Assembly: GCF_016863135.1 (NCBI RefSeq)
Contig: NZ_BOOH01000078.1
Span: 1-35,686, forward strand
From: Planobispora longispora
GTDB taxonomy: Bacteria; Actinomycetota; Actinomycetes; Streptosporangiales; Streptosporangiaceae
Length of the DNA: 35,686 nt
Direction: 5' to 3'
The notes beneath the pieces were generated by a model. That model was given only the letters and a program-made list of their open reading frames with translations. It searched no databases and was not told the DNA's origin. Below are positions 7,716 through 15,393 of the stretch, piece by piece (position 1 is the stretch's first letter; each line of letters begins with the position of its first letter). The position numbers were made by a program, and so were the translations under genes.

Positions 7716-9413
7716 TTAAGCGGAGGGGGTGAGTCCCGGCCCTGCGGGGTCCGCCGAGCCCGCGGGGGCGGCGTACGGCGGGCACTCGGCGGGCCGCTCG
7801 CGCTGCGGGGGGACGATCGGCGGGCCGGGGGGCGTCCCGGGCCGCGCGGAGAGGGGCTGCCGGGCCCCCGGCACGCGCTCCGGGCCCTCCCGGCGTTCCT
7901 GGCGGGCCCGCATGATGGCCCGGTCACGGCCCTCCCGCCTGGCGGCGGCCTCCTCCAGGGCCTGCCTCAGGGCCGCCTGCCGGGCCTCGGCCTCCTGGGC
8001 GCGGAGCCGCTGGACGTGCTCCGACCGGCGCCTCTCGGCCTCCCGCGCCTGGCGCATGGCGTCGGCGGCGGCCTGCTCGGCGCGCCGGTGCCGCTCGGTG
8101 TCGGGACGGGCCGTCAGCCGGTCCCGGACCTGACGTGCGATGTCCTTGGCCGCCTGCCGTCCCTCCGGGGTCGACTGGGCCCGCCGGGCGGCCAGTTCCT
8201 CCTGCATCCGGCGGTATCCGGCGCCGTCCTCGTCGACGGGGACGCTCATCCGGCGCCGCAGGGATCGCAGCCACGAGCCGATGCGGTAGCGGACCACTCC
8301 CGCGACGTCTCTGACGGAGGCGACCTGTTCGGTCAGGAGCTCAACCGCCTCTCCGGGAGGGATATATCTCAACAAAAGCCCCACTAGATGCTCGAGTGAG
8401 GCCAGCGCCCGGACGTTCGGGATCTCCGTACCCGGCGGGACCAGGCCCGTCCGCTGCATCCGCCATCTCGGCAGACACTCTGCCAGCACATTCCGGGCCT
8501 CCTGGATGTCGCTATAGCGCGCTTTCTTCCACCAGGTGCCCTGCTGGAGCGCGCCCCGGCCTCCTCTCCGGACCGATCGTGGCGGGGGAGGGGTAGGGCC
8601 CTCCCTATAGAAGGGGGACGTGTGAACTCTGCCTGAGCCGGAGCAAGTGATCTTCTCCGGATCGAGTGCTCCGCCGTACTGCACGACGACGCACTGCGCG
8701 AGCGCGGCGTGCAGCCGGCCCAGGCCCGCCTCGGCCGACCCGGGCTTCCTGTCCTGCCGCCGGGGAATGCGGCCCGGCGGCGCGTCCACGACGTCGGCGA
8801 CGGCCCGGGCGAGGTTCCTGGGCAGGTCGTCGGGGAGCCCCACGATGTCCATGCACAGCTGGTAGAGGGCCGGGCGGCCGGGCGCGGCGCCGTACACCCG
8901 GCGCACCCAGCCGATGTCCATCAGGCGGCCCAGGTCCTTCCACCCGGTCCGCGCGCTCAGCCCGTAGTAGGAGGTGTAGGCGCGCATGACGCGCGGCATG
9001 TCTTTGATCTTCCCGTTCTCGTCCGCGTGGTAGGCGAGGTGGCGCGCCATCCGCCACGCGCACGGGTCGGCGATCTCGCCGCGCCACCGGAGCAGGGAGC
9101 AGACGCGGAACCAGGTGCGGGTGGGAACGGCCGGCAGTCGATGGGGGGCCTCGTAGCAGGGGGTGCGGCCGTGACGGACGGCGGCGCGGGAAGGCTCGCG
9201 GCGGGGTCGGCGGCGCTCGGCGCGGTCCACGCGCTCGACGGGTGCGCGGCGCTCGGGCCGGGGCCCGCCGCTGGGGGGAAGCGTGTCTATGGAGTTGTCA
9301 CCGTTTACACGGGCTGTGCCGTTCGCGCCCAATTGCGACACGCCAGTTTTGGGCATTGCTGGCAGAGCCCGGGAGTCATCGTTTATCCTGGCTCCAGGCA
9401 TGTAGACATGCAT
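7716..9413 (-). CDS. Winged-helix-like hypothetical protein, 565 aa
   Basis: 565 residues with no membrane segment. Residues about 100-180 (starting RVCSLLRWRGEIADPCAWRM) look like a winged-helix DNA-binding fold with a helix-rich recognition part, similar in style to plasmid or integrative-element replication and regulatory proteins. The C-terminal 200 residues form a long Ala/Arg/Glu-rich helix, probably coiled coil, ending in a Pro-rich tail. The start is uncertain: ATGs at 9413 and 9401 both lie within a repeat cluster, and the ATG at 9356 is also possible. No good ribosome site is visible for any of them. Function is unknown; a transcription or replication regulator of an accessory element is a guess. 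Confidence 0.6.
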   Translation of the reverse strand: MHVYMPGARINDDSRALPAMPKTGVSQLGANGTARVNGDNSIDTLPPSGGPRPERRAPVERVDRAERRRPRREPSRAAVRHGRTPCYEAPHRLPAVPTRTWFRVCSLLRWRGEIADPCAWRMARHLAYHADENGKIKDMPRVMRAYTSYYGLSARTGWKDLGRLMDIGWVRRVYGAAPGRPALYQLCMDIVGLPDDLPRNLARAVADVVDAPPGRIPRRQDRKPGSAEAGLGRLHAALAQCVVVQYGGALDPEKITCSGSGRVHTSPFYREGPTPPPPRSVRRGGRGALQQGTWWKKARYSDIQEARNVLAECLPRWRMQRTGLVPPGTEIPNVRALASLEHLVGLLLRYIPPGEAVELLTEQVASVRDVAGVVRYRIGSWLRSLRRRMSVPVDEDGAGYRRMQEELAARRAQSTPEGRQAAKDIARQVRDRLTARPDTERHRRAEQAAADAMRQAREAERRRSEHVQRLRAQEAEARQAALRQALEEAAARREGRDRAIMRARQERREGPERVPGARQPLSARPGTPPGPPIVPPQRERPAECPPYAAPAGSADPAGPGLTPSA

Positions 9414-9426
9414 GTAGGCATGTGGT
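9398..9426. repeat. Short direct-repeat cluster (GCATGTAG-type) at the start of the 565-aa gene
   Basis: Three close copies of GCATGT (at 9398-9404, 9410-9415 and 9418-9423 approximately), two of them extended to GCATGTAG, are packed into 29 bases around the palindrome ACATGCATGT. They overlap the proposed start codons of the minus-strand gene. Such clusters are often operator or iteron sites bound by the product of the adjacent gene. Confidence 0.5.
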
Positions 9427-9640
9427 TAAGGGGACACGCGGCACGGTGTAGGAGGTGGAGACTCCGTAGCACCGAGCTAAATGTCCGGGTTTGAAGGTCC
9501 TCGCGCACTGCTTGGCGGCTTACGGCGCGGGGGCCTTGCTTTTTTATCGTTCAGCAACGCGCTGTGATCAGCCGGTCACATTGTTCTCCCTCTGAGGGTC
9601 TAGGGGAAGCCAAATCCAGGTTTTCGCCCAGGCCAATGTG

Positions 9641-9862
9641 CTACGCCGCCTCCGTTTTGTCGGGAAGCGGAAGCTTCTCCTTCCGGTACGCCTGCGGCAC
9701 CGGCAGCGGCTGACCGCTATGTGCTGCTTCGAGCAGATCGACCAAATAGTCGTTCAGATGGCGATAACCGGCGGCGGCGGCCGCCGCCTCCAGGGTGAGC
9801 CGCAGGGGTCTGGGCGGCCGGACCATCGTCGGCACCCGATCACCCTTGTGTGGCTGTGGCAA
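9641..9862 (-). CDS. Small ribbon-helix-helix-like DNA-binding protein, 73 aa
   Basis: 73 residues beginning with a polar PHKGDRV segment, then a basic PRPLRLTLEAAAAAAG strand-helix and a second helix YRHLNDYLVDLLEAAHSG. The pattern matches small actinomycete CopG/Arc-like proteins that accompany mobile elements. The TTG at 9862 is preferred because AGGAGGAGG lies 8 bases upstream; a GTG at 9895 would put that site inside the gene. It lies upstream of the 565-residue gene on the same strand, separated by about 230 bases. Confidence 0.6.
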   Translation of the reverse strand: MPQPHKGDRVPTMVRPPRPLRLTLEAAAAAAGYRHLNDYLVDLLEAAHSGQPLPVPQAYRKEKLPLPDKTEAA

Positions 9863-9891
9863 TCCGAACCCCTCCTCCTGCACCACATGTG

Positions 9892-9990
9892 TCACGCCAG
9901 TTCTAGCGGAAACTGATACTGCGGGCGAGCACCTTCCGCGAATTCCTTCTGGCGTGTCGCGGCGGAGAACCGGACGCGGGCGGGGTCCAT
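9892..9990 (-). CDS. Possible very small protein, 32 aa
   Basis: A short reading frame starting at ATG (MDPARVRFSAATRQ...) and ending 30 bases before the start of the ribbon-helix-helix-like gene. Its third codon positions are mostly G/C, as in real genes here, and the frame stays open upstream to 10101. No clear ribosome site is visible, and I do not recognise the product. It could be a fragment of a longer decayed gene. Confidence 0.3.
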   Translation of the reverse strand: MDPARVRFSAATRQKEFAEGARPQYQFPLELA

Positions 9991-10027
9991 CGGCCGGCCC
10001 GGCAGGTCGGCGAGGCGTGCGAGGAGG

Positions 10028-10753
10028 TCAGCGGCGCCGGGAGGACACGGCCTCACGTCCGTCCTGGCGCTGGACCGGGGGGCGGTAGCGGTATCCCACA
10101 CCGCGCACCGCTTCGATGGGCGAGTTGGCCAGGTCGCCGCCGATGCGGCGGCGCAGGCGCAGGATCGCGAACTTCACCCGCTCCGGGCTCAGGCCGGTCG
10201 GATCGTCCCAGACCAGGGAGAGCAGCTGGGTGGAGCTCAGGACGTTCCCGGCGTGCCGGACGAGCGTGTTGAGCAGCCGGAACTCGGTGGGCGTCAGGTG
10301 GACGTCCTGGCCCTCGACGAAGACGGTCCTGGTCGCCGGCTCCACCCGCACGACCCCGTCGTCGTAGACGTCCTCGGCCCACGACGCCGCGCCGGCGCGG
10401 CGCAGCAGCGCCTCCACCCGGGCGGTGAGCTCGGCCCGGGAGAAGGGCTTGACGAGGTAGTCGTCGGCCCCGGCCCGCAGGCCCCGCACCTTCTCGCGCT
10501 CCTGACCCCGGCCGGTGAGGATGAGGATCGGCAGGTCGCTGATGTCGCGGACGCGTTCCAGCACCTGCCAGCCGTCCATGACGGGCAGGCCGATGTCGAG
10601 GATCAGCACGTCCGGCTTGTGCTCGTGCAGCAGCCGCAGGCCGCTGCGGCCGTCCGTCGCCGGGACCACCTCGTGTCCGCCGTGGCTGAGAAGCACTTGG
10701 ATGACCGCGAGTGTGTCGGCGTCGTCCTCGATGACCAGCAGCTTGCTCATCAT
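10028..10753 (-). CDS. OmpR/PhoB-family response regulator
   Basis: 241 residues. The receiver carries EDD at 10-12, phospho-acceptor Asp53 (LILDIGLPVMDGW), Thr80 and Lys102 (YLVKPF). A C-terminal OmpR-type winged helix follows (TPTEFRLLNTLVRHAG, then the LRRRIG and VRGVGYRYRPP wing). It should bind DNA as a dimer when phosphorylated. ATG-ATG starts at 10753 and 10750; the first overlaps the kinase stop (ATGA), so the two genes are translationally coupled. Targets are unknown. The partner kinase has an unusual ATP domain, so this regulator may be controlled otherwise. Confidence 0.9.
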   Translation of the reverse strand: MMSKLLVIEDDADTLAVIQVLLSHGGHEVVPATDGRSGLRLLHEHKPDVLILDIGLPVMDGWQVLERVRDISDLPILILTGRGQEREKVRGLRAGADDYLVKPFSRAELTARVEALLRRAGAASWAEDVYDDGVVRVEPATRTVFVEGQDVHLTPTEFRLLNTLVRHAGNVLSSTQLLSLVWDDPTGLSPERVKFAILRLRRRIGGDLANSPIEAVRGVGYRYRPPVQRQDGREAVSSRRR

Positions 10754-11925
10754 CCGTCCTCTCCGCGGTCGCGGGCCGGCTCCCAGGGCAGTTCCACTCT
10801 GATCACCGACCCGCCCGTCCCCTCGTCGGTGATGTGGAGCGTGCCGTCGTGCATGCCGGCGATGGCGCGGGCCATGCCGATCCTCGGCCAGGAGTCCTCC
10901 CTGGTCACGGGTTCGCGGCGACCGGCCGTCAAGGGAGGTGGCGGCTCCCCGCCCCGGTCGGCCGCCTCTCCGCCCTGAGCGGCCGGCGCCCCGTCCTGAC
11001 CGGCAGGAGCGCCCGCGCCCTCGCCCGCGCCCTCGCTGGCCAGGCAGGCGATCTCGATCTGCCAGCCGTCGACCGTGGGGCGCGCCTCGACGTCGACGGT
11101 GTCCCCCGGGGCGGACCGGGTGATCGCCGTCGTCAGCAGGATGTCGAGCATGCGGCGGATGCGGATCGAGTTGCAGGCCAGCGCCGGGCCGGGGCGGGCG
11201 TGGAACCGCATGGTGATCCCGGCGTGGACGGCTCCGGGCCGGAACTGGCCGACGATGTCGCGCACCAGCTCCATCGGGTCCACCCGTTCCCGCCGCAGCT
11301 CCAGCTCGGGCGAGGAGGGGTCGACCAGCAGCGGCAGGTCGTTGAGGAGCTCGGACAGGCGCATGGCGTTGCGCTCGATGACCTTGACGAACTCGCGCTG
11401 GTCGGTGGTGAGCGGCCCGGTGTCCGGATCCGCCAGCAGGCCCGCGTAGGCGAGGATCGGTGTGATCGGCGTGGCCAGGTCGTGGATGACGGTGGCGATG
11501 AACTCCGTCTTCGCGGTGGCCAGCGCGGTGTCGCGGGAGAGCGGGCCGGTGTGCGCCTCGGCGTCCCGGCGCCAGGTCACGTCCAGAGTGGCCGCCAGGC
11601 AGGCCAGAGCCTCGGGGACGCCGTGGCTGTTGTATCCGTCCCGCAGGGTCACCGCGAGCAGCCGGCCAGGCCCGGCCGGCCACAGCAGCTCCCCGCCGGA
11701 GGGCGGAGTGGAGTCGGCCGGGCGCAGTTCGGCCTGGAGCACGCCAGGAACGCTGCGCAGCCCGGCGACCAGTGTCGACTCGGTGCGCGCGCCGTCGGAG
11801 TCGCTGCCGCCGCGCAGCCGTTCACTGAGAAGGCCGAGGATCGCCTGCGTCGTGTTCGCCGGGTCAGGCAGGTACGAGGCGGTCTGATCAAGGCGATCAC
11901 CGCTATTCAGCATGCTGCCCCCCAT
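10750..11925 (-). CDS. Soluble histidine kinase homologue with degenerate ATP-binding domain
   Basis: 391 residues with no membrane segment. The dimerisation helix carries His148 in VIHDLATPITPILAYAG, an acceptable H-box. The catalytic domain departs from the family: the N-box Asn positions in LDILLTTAITRS are Thr, the DxGxG G1 motif is absent and replaced by an Ala/Gly/Pro-rich stretch (about 296-345), and the GxGLG lid motif reads WPRIGMARAIAG. The C-terminal strand GTGGSVIRVELP is retained. It may be an inactive pseudokinase that acts as a phosphatase, adaptor or phosphate acceptor. The start is ATG at 11925, or 11913, which has GGGGGG just upstream. Confidence 0.8.
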   Translation of the reverse strand: MGGSMLNSGDRLDQTASYLPDPANTTQAILGLLSERLRGGSDSDGARTESTLVAGLRSVPGVLQAELRPADSTPPSGGELLWPAGPGRLLAVTLRDGYNSHGVPEALACLAATLDVTWRRDAEAHTGPLSRDTALATAKTEFIATVIHDLATPITPILAYAGLLADPDTGPLTTDQREFVKVIERNAMRLSELLNDLPLLVDPSSPELELRRERVDPMELVRDIVGQFRPGAVHAGITMRFHARPGPALACNSIRIRRMLDILLTTAITRSAPGDTVDVEARPTVDGWQIEIACLASEGAGEGAGAPAGQDGAPAAQGGEAADRGGEPPPPLTAGRREPVTREDSWPRIGMARAIAGMHDGTLHITDEGTGGSVIRVELPWEPARDRGEDG

Positions 11926-12120
11926 ATATCCCCCCGTGCGCGAGGCCCTCCCCAGAACCCCCGAGGATCGTCACATATAGCGATTCACCCCAAACTGAAC
12001 GTTATCAACCCTGTTCATGTGGTTGTGACTGAGGCTTTCATTTGCCATTGCGTCCGGGGCAACGGTTCTGCACCCGGGAAGCAACCGGTAGTGCATCTTT
12101 CATCACTCAGCGTTCATCCT

Positions 12121-12765
12121 GTGCCCGTGCTGACCCCGCGGCGTGCGCTGACCTCCCTGATCATCATCGGCGCCGCGATCTCCTCCTGCCCGCCCGCGGT
12201 CGCCGGACCGCTCGGCGGTACCGCGCATGCGGTGACAGGGGCCGGGTCGGCGCCTTCCACGACATCCCTCGCCGCGGGATCCGCCTCCTCCGCGGTGGCG
12301 GCGGCGTTCCTCCGGCAGGCCGGGCTCGCCGCCCGCCGCAGCCAGCGCGCGACGAGAGTGCCCGCATCGGTGACCCTCGCCCAGGCGATCCTGGAGTCGG
12401 GGTGGGGCCAGAGCAGACTGGCCGTCATCGACCGCAACTACTTCGGCATCAAGTGCTCCCCCACGGGGGACTACGGCCCCTACGCGACGGGCTGCCACCG
12501 CCACCCGACCACGGAGTGCGACTCCCGCCGCTGCCGCCGGACCACCGCGCTGTTCCGGGCCTACCGCTCCCCCGTCGACTCCTTCAAGGACCACGGCCGC
12601 TTCCTGGCCTCCAGCGCCCGTTACCGCGCGGCGTTCGCGCACACCGCCGACCCCGACCGGTTCGCCCGGAAGATCGCCAAGGCCGGGTACGCCACCGATC
12701 CCGGCTACCCCGCCAAACTCATCAAGCTGATGCGCACCTACGACCTGTACCGGTACGACCGATGA
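12121..12765 (+). CDS. Secreted peptidoglycan hydrolase, GH73 (FlgJ-like glucosaminidase)
   Basis: 214 residues. The signal peptide is about 1-28 (Arg-Arg, hydrophobic core, then PPAVA before the likely cleavage). The mature protein has a GH73/lysozyme-like N-acetylglucosaminidase domain: TLAQAILESGWGQS with catalytic Glu92, then NYFGIKC and a Cys-rich insertion. It would cleave peptidoglycan glycan strands outside the membrane. The GTG start at 12121 is chosen because it begins directly before the signal peptide; a GTG at 12127 is possible and the ribosome site is weak. Its stop overlaps the ATG of the GGDEF-EAL gene (ATGA), so the two are coupled. FlgJ-type domains in motile bacteria clear a path for the flagellar rod, a possible role here. 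Confidence 0.82.
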   Translation: MPVLTPRRALTSLIIIGAAISSCPPAVAGPLGGTAHAVTGAGSAPSTTSLAAGSASSAVAAAFLRQAGLAARRSQRATRVPASVTLAQAILESGWGQSRLAVIDRNYFGIKCSPTGDYGPYATGCHRHPTTECDSRRCRRTTALFRAYRSPVDSFKDHGRFLASSARYRAAFAHTADPDRFARKIAKAGYATDPGYPAKLIKLMRTYDLYRYDR

Positions 12766-15248
12766 TCCGCGCCGACCGGGAGAAGACGGCGCAGCCGGCC
12801 GCCTCGCGCCCTCCGCGCGGCAGGCGGCGCCGACAGGGGCGGGAGCCCGCCCGGCACCGTCTCTGGCTCTGGTTCCTGCTGTCCGGCCTGCTGGTGAGCG
12901 TCGCCGGGCTGTTCGCGCCGGGCGACACCGGCGTGATCTCCCGGACGGCCGTGGAGGTCGTCGCGGTGATCGTGATGATCGTCGGCATCCGCGTGAACCG
13001 GCCGGCCGTGCCGGGGGCGTGGCGGCTGCTGGCCGCGGGCGTGGGCGCCTGGGTGGCCGCCGACCTGGTCTGGGCCGTCTGGTACTTCACCGCCGACGGC
13101 GGGCAGGTCCCGCCGTGGGTCGACCTGACCTACCTGGTGGCGTACCCGCCGCTGATCGCCGGTCTGGCGAAGCTGCCCGGCAACTCGATCCGCGCCAGGA
13201 ACGTCGCCGTGATGGCGGACGCGATGGTCGTCGTGCTGGGCGTGGCCTTCGTGTACTGGACGATGACGTTCAACCCCTACGGCGGCTTCCGGACGCTGTC
13301 GGGCCGGGAGATGCTCCTGGCCTCGACCTACCCCATCGCCGACGTGACCGTGCAGTTCATGGCGCTGCGGCTGTGGTTCGCCCACGGCCTGCGCAACCGC
13401 TCCTACGCCCTGCTCAGCCTCGGCTTCGCGGGCATGGCCTTCGGCGACATGACCTACGCCATGATGATCCAGCGCGATGAGGCGTGGAACTACGGCCTGC
13501 TGGGCAACGCGGGCTGGCTGGTGTGGCTCGTCCTGGCCGGGGCCGCGGCGCTGCACCCCTCGGCGGCCCGGGCCGTGAGGATCCCCGCGCTCCGCCTGAC
13601 CACCACGCGGAGCCTGGTCTTCCTGGTGATGGCCTGCGCGGGACCGTTCTCCATGGCGATCAACCTGGAGCCGGGCGCGGCGGTGCAGCCCTCGGACCTC
13701 GTGGTGCCGCTGGCCATCTTCGCCGCCCTGATGACGTTCCTGGTCATCCGGCTGATCACCAACACCAACGTGGCCCACCGCCGCGCCCGGCTCCTGAACG
13801 AGCAGGCCGCCGACCTCTCCCGCGCCCTGGACGAGCAGCAGGCGCTGCAGCAGATGCTCAGCTACCGGGCCATGCACGACCACCTGACCGGGCTGGCGAA
13901 CCGGGCGCTCTTCCAGGACCGCCTGGAGCAGGCGACGGCCCGGCGCGCCGGCCAGGCCAGGCACGCCCTCCTCCTGCTCGACCTCGACGGCTTCAAGATC
14001 GTCAACGACTCCTACGGCCACCCGGCCGGCGACCAGCTGCTCATCCAGGCCGGCCAGCGGCTGCGGGGAATCCTCCGCGAGGCCGACACCCTGGCCCGGC
14101 TCGGCGGCGACGAGTTCGCCATCCTCCTGGAGGAGGTGAGCGCCGACGAGGCGGCCGAGGTGTCCGAGCGGGTGGTCGAGGTGATGGGCCAGCCCTTCGT
14201 CGTGGGCGACAACTCCTTCCACGTCACCGCCAGCGTGGGCCTGTACATGATCGCCGAGGCGGTCGAGGCGCAGGACGTCCTGCGTGACGCCGATCTGGCC
14301 CTGTACGCGGCCAAGGCGGCGGGCAAGAACCAGATCAGCGTGTTCCACCCGGGGCTGCGCGTGGAGCAGCTCGACCAGGCCAGGATCACCGAGGGCCTGC
14401 GCCGCGCCCTGGCGCGCGAGGAGTTCGTCCTGAACTACCAGCCGGTCGTGGACCTGGCCACCGGCCGGATCCAGGCCGTCGAGGCGCTGCTGCGCTGGTG
14501 GTCGCCCGAGGGGATCATGCCGCCGGACAGGTTCATCCCCGCGGCCGAGGAGAGCGGGCTGATCGTGCCGATCGGCGTGTACGCGCTCCGCCGCGCCTGC
14601 GCCGACGCGGCCCGCTGGTACGAGCGGTACGGCATCGCCGTCACCGTCAACGTCTCCGGCCGCCAGGTGCACCGGCCCGAGTTCGTCTCCACGGTGCTGG
14701 ACGCGATGCGGGAGAGCGGGCTGCCGGGCGAGGCGCTCATCCTGGAGATCACCGAGACCGCGCTGCTGGCCCCCGGCAAGGACGACATGGCCCGGGTCAT
14801 CGGATACCTGTCGGAACTGCGCGGGCACGGCGTGCGGGTCGCCATCGACGACTTCGGCACGGGCTACTCCTCCCTGGCCTATCTGCAGCACCTGCCGGTG
14901 GACGTGGTCAAGATCGACGGAGCCTTCACCACGCTCGGCTCCGGGACCGACACCGCCTCCCGTCAGCGGCACGCCTTCACCCAGGCGATCCTGAACCTCT
15001 GCGAGGTCCTGAACCTGCCCGCCATCGCGGAGAAGGTGGAGACCAGCGAGCAGAAGGGGTTCCTGCGGGACATGCAGTGCCCGCTGGGCCAGGGATATCT
15101 CTTCAGCAAGCCGGTGCCGGCCGGCGACCTGGACCTCCTCCTGGCCGACGCCGCCGCCGAGGCCGGGTCGGACGCCCTCGCGGGCCCCGCCGGGACCGGT
15201 CTGTACCCGCACCCGGCGCCCGTGGAGGGCGAGAAGCTCGCCGGCTGA
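12762..15248 (+). CDS. Membrane GGDEF-EAL protein (cyclic-di-GMP synthesis/breakdown)
   Basis: 828 residues. About eight membrane helices fill residues 30-340, an MHYT/MASE-like sensor region I cannot name. A short coiled linker leads to GGDEF (448-452, RLGGDEFAIL) preceded by an RxxD inhibitory site (READ) exactly five residues upstream. The EAL domain starts with EALLRW (574) and keeps the catalytic set: NVSGRQ, EITETAL, DDFGTGYSS, VVKID and GQGYLFSKP. One usual position reads EKVE instead of EGVE. Both activities look possible, with product inhibition of the cyclase. It is coupled to the upstream peptidoglycan hydrolase. The PilZ protein at 33649 is a plausible effector. Confidence 0.9.
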   Translation: MIRADREKTAQPAASRPPRGRRRRQGREPARHRLWLWFLLSGLLVSVAGLFAPGDTGVISRTAVEVVAVIVMIVGIRVNRPAVPGAWRLLAAGVGAWVAADLVWAVWYFTADGGQVPPWVDLTYLVAYPPLIAGLAKLPGNSIRARNVAVMADAMVVVLGVAFVYWTMTFNPYGGFRTLSGREMLLASTYPIADVTVQFMALRLWFAHGLRNRSYALLSLGFAGMAFGDMTYAMMIQRDEAWNYGLLGNAGWLVWLVLAGAAALHPSAARAVRIPALRLTTTRSLVFLVMACAGPFSMAINLEPGAAVQPSDLVVPLAIFAALMTFLVIRLITNTNVAHRRARLLNEQAADLSRALDEQQALQQMLSYRAMHDHLTGLANRALFQDRLEQATARRAGQARHALLLLDLDGFKIVNDSYGHPAGDQLLIQAGQRLRGILREADTLARLGGDEFAILLEEVSADEAAEVSERVVEVMGQPFVVGDNSFHVTASVGLYMIAEAVEAQDVLRDADLALYAAKAAGKNQISVFHPGLRVEQLDQARITEGLRRALAREEFVLNYQPVVDLATGRIQAVEALLRWWSPEGIMPPDRFIPAAEESGLIVPIGVYALRRACADAARWYERYGIAVTVNVSGRQVHRPEFVSTVLDAMRESGLPGEALILEITETALLAPGKDDMARVIGYLSELRGHGVRVAIDDFGTGYSSLAYLQHLPVDVVKIDGAFTTLGSGTDTASRQRHAFTQAILNLCEVLNLPAIAEKVETSEQKGFLRDMQCPLGQGYLFSKPVPAGDLDLLLADAAAEAGSDALAGPAGTGLYPHPAPVEGEKLAG

Positions 15249-15309
15249 CGGGGCCGTGAGACCGTCCGGAAAAAACATGTAAAACCAGCCTGTTAACCAT
15301 GATTTTCCT

Positions 15310-15337
15310 CTCAGTTTCCCGGAACCCCCGCCGATGA
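15310..15337 (+). promoter_or_regulatory. Sigma-28-like promoter for chemoreceptor 1
   Basis: CTCAGTTT, 12 bases, then GCCGATGA. This resembles the FliA/WhiG consensus (TAAA-N15/16-GCCGATAA). The -10 element ends 56 bases before the GTG start. Confidence 0.75.
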
Positions 15338-15393
15338 ACATGGTGATCACGTGTACCGAAAAGGTCGGTCCGGTGGCGGTCTGAGGAGTAGCG

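Noticed and set aside
9398-9426. CRISPR-like repeats
   Set aside because: The repeats are only 6-8 bases, with no spacers of constant length.
9441-9500. Possible tRNA-like sequence (GGGTTTGAAGGTCC)
   Set aside because: No acceptor stem, anticodon arm or CCA-compatible fold could be drawn.
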